From Nannocystis pusilla (GTDB lineage Bacteria; Myxococcota_A; Polyangia; Nannocystales; Nannocystaceae): a DNA stretch of 64,000 bases. Each line of letters opens with the position of its first letter. Positions within the stretch are counted from its first letter, which is position 1. The notes under the pieces were generated by a model. That model was not told the origin of the DNA. It saw nothing but the letters and a program-made list of their open reading frames with translations, and ran no database searches. A program made the position numbers and the translations under genes. Below are positions 9,159-16,559 of the stretch, in pieces. The stretch spans positions 476,501 to 540,500 of the forward strand of contig NZ_JAPNKE010000002.1 in the NCBI RefSeq assembly GCF_026626665.1, in the 5' to 3' direction.

Positions 9159-10409
9159 TTACGCGGGGTTGGCGGTGCCTTCGTCAGGGCCGCCTCGTGT
9201 CGCCCCGGCCTGTGTCAGATTTTTGCCACTCTCGGTGGCGAGGCTCGTCCGGTGGGCGGCCATCTTGGCGATCGCATCGCGCCGCGTGCGCTTGCTGCCG
9301 TGCAGGTAGACCTCCGTGGTGCGCGGTGAAGCGTGTCCGCACAACTCCTGCACGGTCTTGAGATCGGCGCCAGCCCGCAACGCGTGCGTGGCGAACGAGT
9401 GCCGCAGGCTGTGGGGACCGCGGCGCTCGATCCCTGCCAGCTTGGCGGCGGTGTAGAGGTAGTTCGTCACGGTCCGCCGAGTCGCGGGCTGTCCGAACTT
9501 GTTATGGAGCAGCCACTCGTCCGTGCTGAGGTTCGCCGCCTCTCGCACGCAGGCGGCGAGCCGCGGGACATGGGCACGACCCGTTCTCGGCCCGATTTGG
9601 TGTGGTACACGAGGCGCTTACCCTTCTCAGCGAAGACGGAGCGGCGCACATGCAAGTCGTCGCCGTCGATGTCCCTGATCTGGAGGCCGGCGATCTCGCT
9701 TGCGCGGAGACCCGCGTCCAGGCCGAGGAGCACCACCAGGCGGTGGGGCAGGTCGAGTTGCGCCTGGCACAGCACTTCCGCCTCCTCCTCGTCCAGATGC
9801 GCGCGCTCATACGGGGGCTCCGTCACTTCGACGCACTGCGACCCGATGGGCTCCGTGCGGAGCCCCTTCGACCGAGCAACCTCCAGGCAGTGTCGCATGA
9901 CGCCCAGGTAGACGTTCGCGGTGCTCGACCTCAGCTCGGAGAGGGCCGAGCGAACGTCGTCGAAATCCGTCGCCCGGAAGTCCTTGATGCGCTTCTCGCC
10001 CAACGGCTTCCCTGATGTGTCTCGCGCGGCGCAAAGGCACCGGAGAGCTCTCTCGGGAAGCCAGGGTCGACTCTCGTACGCGGCGCGCCCGTTCGCTCGC
10101 TTCCCAGGCCGCGCACCACTCTGCGACCGTCATGGCCGTGAGGTGCTGTTGAGCGGCCGCCGCTTCCTGCTTGACCTCTTCGGCCTCCGCCTTCGCCTTG
10201 CCTTCGTGGCTCCGTGGGGGCGGCCTGCCGGCCTCGATCTCCCGGCGGATCTGCTCGCCCCATCGCTGGGCCGCCGTCTTGCTGGTGATCGAGCGAGGCG
10301 GGGTGTAGCGGTAGCGCTCCACCTTGAGTTTGCCCGGCGCCATGGCCCAGATGACGACCTGGAGCCGCGGCGGCTGGGTATCGGTTCGTTCTCGCACGGT
10401 TACACTCAT
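9159..10409 (-). CDS. Tyrosine recombinase (integrase), read across two frames breaks
   Basis: From ATG 10409 the N-terminus is a basic, Arm-like region ([20 protein letters not shown]) and a core-binding segment ([20 protein letters not shown]). After a break near 10090 it continues [20 protein letters not shown] and then the catalytic domain with the first Arg in [17 protein letters not shown] second break near 9560 leads to [37 protein letters not shown], supplying HxxR, H and the Tyr nucleophile. Phage-type integrases insert elements at specific sites. All catalytic residues are present, so the gene would be functional if the breaks are assembly errors. It sits at the element edge beside DUF2505, as expected for an att-proximal integrase. 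Confidence 0.85.
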
Positions 10410-10471
10410 CTGCGCGTTCTCTTTCCGCGCAGCCCTCGAGCTCGAGCGTTAGCGCCGAGAGCGAGGGCTGG

Positions 10472-10720
10472 TCAAGGGCTTTCAGGCCGCGGCGATCTCG
10501 GCGGGCACGCGTCGGCCACATCGCCGCGCTGGGGGCGGCGAAGACGGGCGTTCTCCGTCGACGCTAGCGCCTGCCCGAAGGCCGCCATGTTGGTGAACGA
10601 CCGCGGCGTCGTGCCGAGAAGTGAACGAGGGCTGGCCGCCGCGGCCGGCGGCGTGCTGGCGCTCTCTTGCACAATCACTTCGGTGTCACCGGCACGCAGT
10701 GAGTTGCGCGAGCCATCCAT
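10472..10720 (-). CDS. Possible small protein between integrase and excisionase (82 aa)
   Basis: An open frame from ATG 10720 overlaps the end of the HTH gene by about 35 bases. The product is Ser/Ala/Pro-rich (TEVIVQESASTPPAAAASP) with no motif. It could be a real small gene of the element's control region or the remains of the integrase 5' region. I include it only because it occupies an otherwise empty stretch in the right orientation. Confidence 0.25.
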   Translation of the reverse strand: MDGSRNSLRAGDTEVIVQESASTPPAAAASPRSLLGTTPRSFTNMAAFGQALASTENARLRRPQRGDVADACPPRSPRPESP

Positions 10721-10889
10721 CTAGGACAGCACGGTGCCATCGGAGCCCGAGTCCTGGGATCTTCACGGGCGGCGGGAGTTGACCGCGCGCCCGCATGTTT
10801 CTCACCTGTGCCTCGCTGGTGCCGATGATCGCAGCGACTTCCGCGACGCGAAGCAAGGCCGGCGATTCCTCTCGTTGCTGATTCTGCAT
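10686..10889 (-). CDS. MerR-like HTH protein, candidate excisionase (67 aa)
   Basis: The ATG at 10889 follows a GAGGG ribosome site. The protein is little more than a winged helix-turn-helix: LLRVAEVAAIIGTSEAQVRN, MRARGQLPPPVKI, GLRWHRAVLDGWLAQ. This is the HTH_17/AlpA-type excisionase layout, in which a small DNA-binding protein bends attachment-site DNA to direct the integrase toward excision. Its position next to the integrase supports that role. AlpA-like proteins can also be transcriptional regulators. Confidence 0.75.
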   Translation of the reverse strand: MQNQQREESPALLRVAEVAAIIGTSEAQVRNMRARGQLPPPVKIPGLGLRWHRAVLDGWLAQLTACR

Positions 10890-11040
10890 TTTCCCTCTTT
10901 CTCTACCGGCCACGCCGGCCACGGTAGCGAAGGCGCACGTGTACGGTGCCTAACCGTGGATGAAGGCGCTCTCTCGTGAGCCGCTATATTGTAAGGATGA
11001 GAAATTTCGGGGTTGCTAGCCCCGTTCGCACAACCGCCGC

Positions 11041-11250
11041 CTATGACTGATTTTTCCGGATGCTTAGCCCGATACTGATGCCGCACAGCACTCCGAGGGC
11101 CCCAGCTAAAGCCGCGTATCTGAGAGCCCGGTTCTGGTCGGTGATACCTAGGCGGTGTAGGTCTGCCCGCGCCTGACGGAGCTGGTCTGCAAGCGCTCGA
11201 ACCTCAGCCCGCGCGACCGTGAGGGCCTGCTCGATATCCGAGGTCGGCAT
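11041..11250 (-). CDS. Coiled-coil protein with C-terminal membrane anchor (69 aa)
   Basis: It starts at ATG 11250, five bases after the stop of the gene upstream. Residues 5-35 form a heptad-like amphipathic helix (EQALTVARAEVRALADQLRQ). A membrane helix (AALAGALGVLCGISIGLSI) is followed by a short basic tail, RKNQS. It is one of several tail-anchored small proteins in this element. The function is unknown. Topology predicts the coiled coil on the cytoplasmic side. Confidence 0.6.
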   Translation of the reverse strand: MPTSDIEQALTVARAEVRALADQLRQARADLHRLGITDQNRALRYAALAGALGVLCGISIGLSIRKNQS

Positions 11251-11255
11251 GACCT

Positions 11256-11849
11256 CTACTTGCGCCCTTTCGGCCAGAACGCAGCCGCGAGCGTGAGCCC
11301 CAATGCGCCCGTGAGAACGAGCTTCTCTTCCAGGCCCACCGATTTCATGTAGACGGTCTGGGAGCCGTCGGTCGAGCTCACCGAGCCGCGCCAGCGAGCT
11401 CCGGGGTAGAGCCTGGCCGTCAGCGTCCAGGGCTGCACAGTGACGACGAAGACGTTGTCGGGGCTGCCAGCCATCCTCGAGACCTCGCGGAGCGCGGCAT
11501 TGAGGTCCGACACGTACTCCAGGACACAGGACACGAAGACTACCGCCGAGTCGTCGGCGATGTCGGCGATGGGTCCTTTGGTGATGTCGGCGACGAGCGT
11601 GACTGGACACTTGGGACAGCCGTTCATGTCGATGCACACGTCTCCGCAGCCGTAGGCGCGCATCAGGCGGGTATGGAGCCCCGCGTCGGGGTCACCGATG
11701 ACCACAAGGCGGCGGCCGAGCGCAGCAGCCCGCTCTACCGCGCTTTGGAACGCGGCGGTGCGCTCGCGGCCGCGGATCAACGCGGCTGACCCTTCGACCA
11801 GGCCGACGTAGGTCAGGATGACGCGCGCGGCGAGCTTAGACACCGACAC
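11256..11849 (-). CDS. Methyltransferase-fold protein with C-terminal membrane segment (197 aa)
   Basis: It begins at GTG 11849, inside the last codons of the 39-residue gene. After a short hydrophobic N-terminus it shows a Rossmann-like pattern: LGRRLVVIGDPDAGLHTRLM (motif I-like), CIDMNGCPKC, DITKGPIADIADDSAVVFVS and CVLEYVSDLNAALREVSRM, which resembles class I SAM-dependent methyltransferases of the type 11 group. The classical GxGxG loop is altered to GDPDAG, so catalysis is uncertain. A C-terminal hydrophobic helix (LTGALGLTLAAAF) would anchor it to the membrane, which is unusual for the fold. It is intact. Confidence 0.6.
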   Translation of the reverse strand: MSVSKLAARVILTYVGLVEGSAALIRGRERTAAFQSAVERAAALGRRLVVIGDPDAGLHTRLMRAYGCGDVCIDMNGCPKCPVTLVADITKGPIADIADDSAVVFVSCVLEYVSDLNAALREVSRMAGSPDNVFVVTVQPWTLTARLYPGARWRGSVSSTDGSQTVYMKSVGLEEKLVLTGALGLTLAAAFWPKGRK

Positions 11850-11955
11850 GGGTAACCTCCCCGAGCAGGTAATGCACCGCTTTCGCTTGGACGCGGTCGC
11901 CCTCGGCGCGCGCGGGAGCCGTGACGGTGTGCCGTTGGGTGTGAAACTGGCTCAT
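11836..11955 (-). CDS. Tiny protein gene translationally coupled to the methyltransferase-like gene (39 aa)
   Basis: A GGAGAGCACC ribosome site precedes ATG at 11955. The 39-residue product (MSQFHTQRHTVTAPARAEGD...) ends at TAA 11836, 14 bases inside the next gene, whose GTG start is at 11849. The site and overlap look designed for coupling. The peptide is basic and hydrophilic, without a known motif. Confidence 0.4.
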   Translation of the reverse strand: MSQFHTQRHTVTAPARAEGDRVQAKAVHYLLGEVTRVGV

Positions 11956-12002
11956 GGTGCTCTCCGTTTCGCTTTAGCCGTCAGCCGTGGTCGTCGGCAT
12001 CC

Positions 12003-12841
12003 TCATCGCCGCGCCGCGGCGAGCGCGGCGGTCGTCAGTCCGAGGACCCCGATCGCGGCGAGCATGTACGGGGCCCATCTGAGGAGCGTGCCGATGCCCT
12101 TTACGGCTTCATTCGCGCCTGACGCCACTTCTCCGGCAGACGAAGCGGCTGACTCCACGGACAGGTATAGTTGACTCAAGGGGTTGTCGCGGAGAACGTC
12201 AACGTCCCAGTGGCGGATCGCATCCGCCCAGAGAAATTGGGCCTTCTCCAGTTCCGTGTCGTCGGTCGGATCGTCGTGCCATCCGCCGTCGTGCGTGGAG
12301 CCCTGGTTCTCGATCAGGATGGAGATCGGTGGCGGTTGCCCGTCGCGCGGCAGTGCCGTCAGCCACGGGTCCTTGAACCACTCTTTGGAGATGCCGCGCA
12401 TAGTGTCGAGGAACCGCTCGCGCGCGTCACCCTTCGCGCCGGTGTAGGCGTCGACCTCGAGCGCTCGCACGAGGTCGGTGAGAGGCTCGCGGTCCGCGGG
12501 GGCAGGAGCAGCAGCGTCTGCAGGCGGGTGCGGAGGTCGCGGTATGGGTTGTCCAACGCGCTCTCCAGTGCGTGCTTGATCGCCGGCGGTTTCTGGTCGT
12601 CAGTGCGCAAGAGCCACTTGGGATGGACCCGCGACAGAAGCCCTTCCTGCTGGATCTCCGAGCCCCATCTGGCATCCTTGTCCGCGTGTGCCTTGGCCAC
12701 CCCCTCGGAAGTCGCGGCGTTCATCGTTGCGTTGACGATCAGTAAGGCTTCCCACTTGCGGGCCTCGAGATCCGGAGGCGCCAGCATCGAAAGTTCGTAG
12801 ACCTTCTTGGCGAGGACGACGATGTCTTGGTTCTCATCCAT
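12003..12841 (-). CDS. Tail-anchored protein of the element, one frame break (about 279 aa)
   Basis: The first part from ATG 12841 (MDENQDIVVLAKKVYELSML) is helical and soluble. Near 12500, in a GC-rich run, the frame changes and continues as LVRALEVDAYTGAKGDARER to a C-terminal membrane helix (YMLAAIGVLGLTTAALAAAR). Both halves have the same character and together form a sensible chain ending with a membrane anchor followed by RR. I do not recognise the family. The 3' half has an acidic stretch (DDPTDDTELEK). It overlaps the neighbouring gene start by 8 bases. Confidence 0.6.
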
Positions 12842-13900
12842 AGGGCGACGCTCCCATGGAGTTGGGCTCCCGCAGCACCAGCGCGCGCATGGTGCTCACG
12901 GTCTGCTCCAAGCTGACGACGCGCCGGAGCTGGCGTTGGTGGTGGACGTCGACCTCGCCTGCGAACTTGGAGACCAGTTCGATGGCTTGCGCGACCTCAT
13001 GCTCGGTCGCAGCGGCGGGCCAGTGGGGATGGCCGATGTCCACGTCTCCCTCGGGTTTAGTGATGTCGCTCGACTGCTTCTCCGAGTCGAAGTCCTGAGC
13101 TGCTTCGGCGTTCGGTTGGTCGACTTCCGCCTCCACCGCTTGTCGGGACGTTCCCTCGCTTTGAGTGGCCGCGTGGTCGGCGACGGGCCGCTCCTGGATC
13201 TGTCGTTGCAACACGACGAGCTCGGCTTCCGCGCGGTTCAGGCGGAGGTCGAGCTCAGCCTCATGAGTTTTGACCTGACGGCGCAGCGCGTCGAGCTGCT
13301 CCTGGACCTTGGCGACGAGGGAGAGCTGGGCTTGCTGCTCGGCGGCAACCCGCGTTCGGAGGATGTTTGCGGACGGCGAGACAGCGGTTGCTGGCGCCGC
13401 AGCTTCGCGGGCCTCCCGCGTAAATTCAGGCCGAAACCTTGCCAGCGGGGGCTGTTGCGATTTGGGGGCCTGGGTAGCCTCTCGGGCTGCACTCGTGAAC
13501 TCGGGACGGTATTTTACCAGGCCTGGCGCGGGGCTCGCGGACGGTTTCGGCGCGGGCGGTGGGGTGACGATTGCGGTCGACGGGGCCCCGCCGAACTGCC
13601 CCGTGAGCTGACGAAGGAGCTCTGCGAGGTCGGGCGTGTAACGAGCAGCGAGGCGGCCTTCTTGGCCTCCTCGCTCCCGCCCATGAGCTGCACCAGAGCG
13701 TCCTGGATCCCCGGTATCCTCAGACCCGACTTCGCCATGACGTCCTCGAGCGTGGCGGGGCGCACAGTCTCTCCCGCCAGCCGTTCCTGCCGGCACTTAT
13801 CCGCTGCGACGTAGGCGTTGGCGGCCAGGGTCAGCAGTGAGATGATGTTCTGCATTCTCGGGCTCAATGTGGGCTTGCTCGAAGCGTCGCTGCTCGTCAT
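12834..13900 (-). CDS. Coiled-coil structural-type protein, one frame break (about 355 aa)
   Basis: It starts at ATG 13900 within an ATGA overlap. The N-terminal domain (PRMQNIISLLTLAANAYVAA ... TLEDVMAKSGLRIPGIQDAL) is helical. The frame breaks near 13640. The continuation has two related motifs, VKYRPEFTSAAREATQ and ARFRPEFTREAREAA, linked by Pro/Ala, then a long coiled coil (VAAEQQAQLSLVAKVQEQLD). The C-terminal 90 residues are again helical. No catalytic motif is seen. A scaffold or membrane-proximal assembly role is possible but is inference. Confidence 0.6.
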
Positions 13901-14422
13901 GTCAGTCCTGGTTTTCTCGGTTGGGGGGTCGTTCTTGCCAACGGTCGTCGGCGCAATCGTTCTTGAGCTTCGACGCGGCGCCGAGGCGCTTGCATCGAAT
14001 GCTTCGGCCCACGCAGTCATCCAGGCGAGCCATAGCGCGTCGTCCTCGGCCTCGTGTCGATCGAGGTACGCCTGCGCAGTCCAGGTGGGCTCTGGGTACG
14101 CGCTCTCCACGAGTTCGAGTAACGCTCTGTCAGCCAAGAGGCCGGCCACACTCTCGTGGCCCGCGTGGCCGGTCGCCAGAAACTCCCGCACCGCCGGCAG
14201 AGCCGCTCGGGCCAGCAGCTCAGAGAGTAGGGCACGGATTGACCCCTGAACCGCGCGCCCAGCCGTCGAGGATGCGACCTCGTCCGCGAGACCGTCACGC
14301 TTCGCGTCTGCGACTTCATCCTCATACTGTGAGCGCACGGTGTGCAAGCGCCGACGCAGGCCGTGGCGATAGCTGGCCGTCTCTGGGTTAGTCTCCAGCT
14401 CGATGGTGTCGACGGCAGTCAT
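13897..14422 (-). CDS. Helical protein of unknown function (about 174 aa)
   Basis: ATG 14422 overlaps the upstream stop in ATGA. The chain is helical with conserved-looking segments (TASYRHGLRRRLHTVRSQYE, DEVADAKRDGLADEV, LLARAALPAVREFLA). The reading frame runs on without a stop into the next gene. However, a TGA in a neighbouring frame at 13899-13897 forms an ATGA overlap with ATG 13900, which suggests a small frameshift in the Ser/Arg-rich stretch around 13940-13990. The alternative is one fused 470-residue protein. The function is not recognisable. Confidence 0.5.
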
Positions 14423-14712
14423 GGGGCATCTCCCATCCGAAGCAATCGCAGACCGATGACGTGTTCTTTGGCCACTACGCAGTACGTTCCCGGGTTCGTC
14501 AGCACCACCGGTTCCCCGAGCCGCGGCGTCAGGTGGAGTCCAGCCTGGGCCCCGACTCGCTGGCGAGACACCGCCGCCGAACCCCGGATGAGGACGAACG
14601 CCGCCATGCCGCCCTCATCGATCGTCTCGAGGAAGGTCTCTCCGCGCATCAGCATCAACGCGCCGAACTGGTGGCGTCGGCCGGCGAGGAGGTTGAGCAT
14701 CGAAAACTTCAT
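14419..14712 (-). CDS. Small beta-rich protein (97 aa)
   Basis: It is intact, from ATG 14712, overlapping the previous gene's stop (ATGA) and the next gene's start. It begins KFSMLNLLAGRRHQFGALML and has beta-strand-like alternation (GMAAFVLIRGSAAVSRQRVG, PVVLTNPGTYCVVAKEH). No signal or membrane segment. I do not recognise it. It is probably a small structural or accessory protein of the element. Confidence 0.55.
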   Translation of the reverse strand: MKFSMLNLLAGRRHQFGALMLMRGETFLETIDEGGMAAFVLIRGSAAVSRQRVGAQAGLHLTPRLGEPVVLTNPGTYCVVAKEHVIGLRLLRMGDAP

Positions 14713-14930
14713 CTCCACTCCCTTCCGTCGCGATGGCCGAGCAGGTAACCCACGGTCAGTCCCGCGAGCGTGCATACGAGGCCCGAGACAATCGCCCCTG
14801 TCACCACGGCTCGCTGAAGCTCGGCCGACGAGCATAGCGTTCCCTCGACGACCTCGACGCAGATGGGCGGCTCTTCGCTTTTCGGGTTCTCAGGCGCGTC
14901 AATCACCGCCTCGTCCATTGCACTGGGCAT
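14709..14930 (-). CDS. Small single-pass membrane protein (73 aa)
   Basis: It starts at ATG 14930, which overlaps the stop of the protease gene as TGATG; a GTG at 14939 would add three residues. An acidic N-terminus (MPSAMDEAVIDAPENPKSEE) is followed by two Cys and a membrane helix (VVTGAIVSGLVCTLAGLTVG), ending YLLGHRDGREWR. It is co-translated with its neighbours. Tail-anchored topology recurs in this element. Confidence 0.55.
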   Translation of the reverse strand: MPSAMDEAVIDAPENPKSEEPPICVEVVEGTLCSSAELQRAVVTGAIVSGLVCTLAGLTVGYLLGHRDGREWR

Positions 14931-15607
14931 CACCACCACCTCCTCCTGTATGAATCCACCATCTCAAACCATGAGTGCGACGCGGGGCTCACACGCAGCC
15001 CGAGTTCTTCGAGCTCGGGCCGGCGAATCGGCCACTCGTGCGGTGCATCCTTGCCCATGAACACGTCGTACGCTCGCTCCAGCTCGGTCTCGCTGGCGCC
15101 CGGCAGCCGATCGACGAGCGTGTCGTGCACGTGGCGACCGATGGCTCGCTCGTATTCTCGCGCGAGCGCCGATATCTCGTTGTGGGGCTCGTCTGCCGGA
15201 ATGTGCCTCGCCCGCTGGCCCTGGATGATGGGGTCCACCGCGGAGAGCGACGCTCCGCGGCCCATCTGGAGCTGTCGGGCGTTGAGGGCGATAAGCGTGC
15301 CTCCGGAGAGCGCCATGTAGGGGACGACGGCCGTCGACCGTTCGAACTCTCGCAGGGCGTTGGCGATCATGACGCAGGAGGTCACGCATCCTCCGGCCGT
15401 GTGCAGGAGCAGCGTCACCTCGCCGTCGCGGAGCTTTTCCATCACCTCGAGCACGTCTTCTGCTACCCGTACGTCGATCACTGGCGTGACTAGCGGGATA
15501 ACGGGCGAGGGGATTTGGCGCTGCCCAGGCCGAGGGCGCAGGAGGTATCCGGCGCCAGCGAGCGCCGAGCCAGTGACGAGGGTAGCGATGAGGAGAGAGC
15601 GATTCAT
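14930..15607 (-). CDS. Membrane-anchored SDH-type serine protease, ClpP/crotonase fold (225 aa)
   Basis: An N-terminal hydrophobic helix (LLIATLVTGSALAGAGYLL) anchors the protein. The body matches the serine dehydrogenase proteinase family (SDH_protease). It has VTLLLHTAGGCVTSCVMIAN, corresponding to the family's LHTPGG oxyanion loop, VVPYMALSGGTLIALNARQL with the nucleophile Ser in SGGT, and GASLSAVDPIIQGQ. These Clp-related proteases act without ATP on membrane or secreted proteins. The size fits the catalytic core. It is intact and lies between cell-wall-enzyme and small membrane protein genes, suggesting maturation or control of the element's membrane proteins. The substrate is unknown. 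Confidence 0.85.
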   Translation of the reverse strand: MNRSLLIATLVTGSALAGAGYLLRPRPGQRQIPSPVIPLVTPVIDVRVAEDVLEVMEKLRDGEVTLLLHTAGGCVTSCVMIANALREFERSTAVVPYMALSGGTLIALNARQLQMGRGASLSAVDPIIQGQRARHIPADEPHNEISALAREYERAIGRHVHDTLVDRLPGASETELERAYDVFMGKDAPHEWPIRRPELEELGLRVSPASHSWFEMVDSYRRRWW

Positions 15608-15633
15608 GCGAGTTCCTGCGCGTGAAGAAGAAG

Positions 15634-15647
15634 CGGTCCTAGGACCG
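15634..15647. repeat. 14-bp perfect palindrome at the end of the M23-like gene
   Basis: CGGTCCTAGGACCG is a perfect inverted repeat that contains the TAG stop of the upstream peptidase gene and lies about 30 bases before the protease start. It could be an operator, a processing hairpin between two coupled cistrons, or chance. Confidence 0.3.
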
Positions 15648-16528
15648 TTCCCGCACCGCCAGAGCCACTCCAACGGTGACTCCGACGATGGCGGTGCCGC
15701 CGATGATCCACCAGCCGAGCCGACCGATCCCCCGGAGGGGGTCGGAACTCTCTCCTGCCGGAGATATTTGGGAGCCTTTCGGGCTGCATTCGTCGGCAGA
15801 GCAGCCTGTCTGGGCTGCAAGCGCGCGCTGGACGGCGTCCTCGGTCTCAGGGCCCCACTTGCCGTCGACGCCGATCCCAAGAGCTGTCTGCGCCGCGCGA
15901 AGGGCTTCTGTGGAGGCCGTTCCCCAGGGCGCACCGGCGTCCCCCTTGTAGTACCCGAGGGCCTTCAGGGCCTCATGTCGCTGCCGTGTCTGGAGCAGCG
16001 ACACCGTGTCCCCGACCATCCGCTCGACGTAGTTCGTCGGGTTGAGCAAGCCGTCCGGCGGTGGTTCGCCCTCCCACCAGACGGAATTGGCTGTGCGTGC
16101 CTCGGCCGCGTAGGTCTCCAGGTGAATCATCCCGTAGGAGCCGAGGACGCGCCCGAGCTTGTCGCCCTTGCGCACGTTCTGCCCGGTCGTGATGCCATAC
16201 TCCTTGTGGGAGCCGGCTTTGAACCCGCCGAGCACGACGAAGAGGCCGGAAGTGGTGCGCAGGAATGCCGCCTTGGAGCCCTCGCTCCAGCCACGGTCGA
16301 TGCCGACGACGAGCGCGTCCTCGGGCGCGAGGATCAGGGCGCCATCCGGCGCGTCGGTGAGGTCGATGCCGGCGTGCCAGCGCTCGCACGCGTCGCCCTC
16401 GCAACCGAAGGGCCGGCCGCCGCCTACGCTCCATGTGGCGAGTTAGGGGACACTGTCGGTAACGGCCAGGCGGGCTTGGTGTCGCCCTGCGCCATCACCA
16501 GTTGCTCCCATTCGGTCGAACGAGCCAT
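15639..16528 (-). CDS. M23-like peptidase with peptidoglycan-binding domain and C-terminal membrane helix
   Basis: The start ATG 16528 follows GAGGAGG. After 30 residues the frame breaks near 16450 (a TAA follows in the new frame) and resumes with SVGGGRPFGCEGDACERWHA. The M23/LytM fold follows: WHAGIDL, ILAPEDALVVGIDRG, GRVLGSYGMIHLETYAA, with His residues at the expected GxxxHxGxD and HxH-like positions. The final HxH is HLE, so activity is uncertain. A PG_binding_1 domain (ALKALGYYKGDAGAPWGTAS ... GVDGKWGPETEDAVQRAL) and a tail anchor (WIIGGTAIVGVTVGVALAV) complete it. It probably remodels or binds the cell wall from the membrane. Confidence 0.75.
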
Positions 16529-16559
16529 CTTCAGTGCCTCCTCGGGATGCCTAACTCGG

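Noticed and set aside
9159..10409. Programmed frameshifting in the integrase gene
   Set aside because: No slippery heptamer with a downstream structure was evident, and similar breaks occur in unrelated genes throughout the window.
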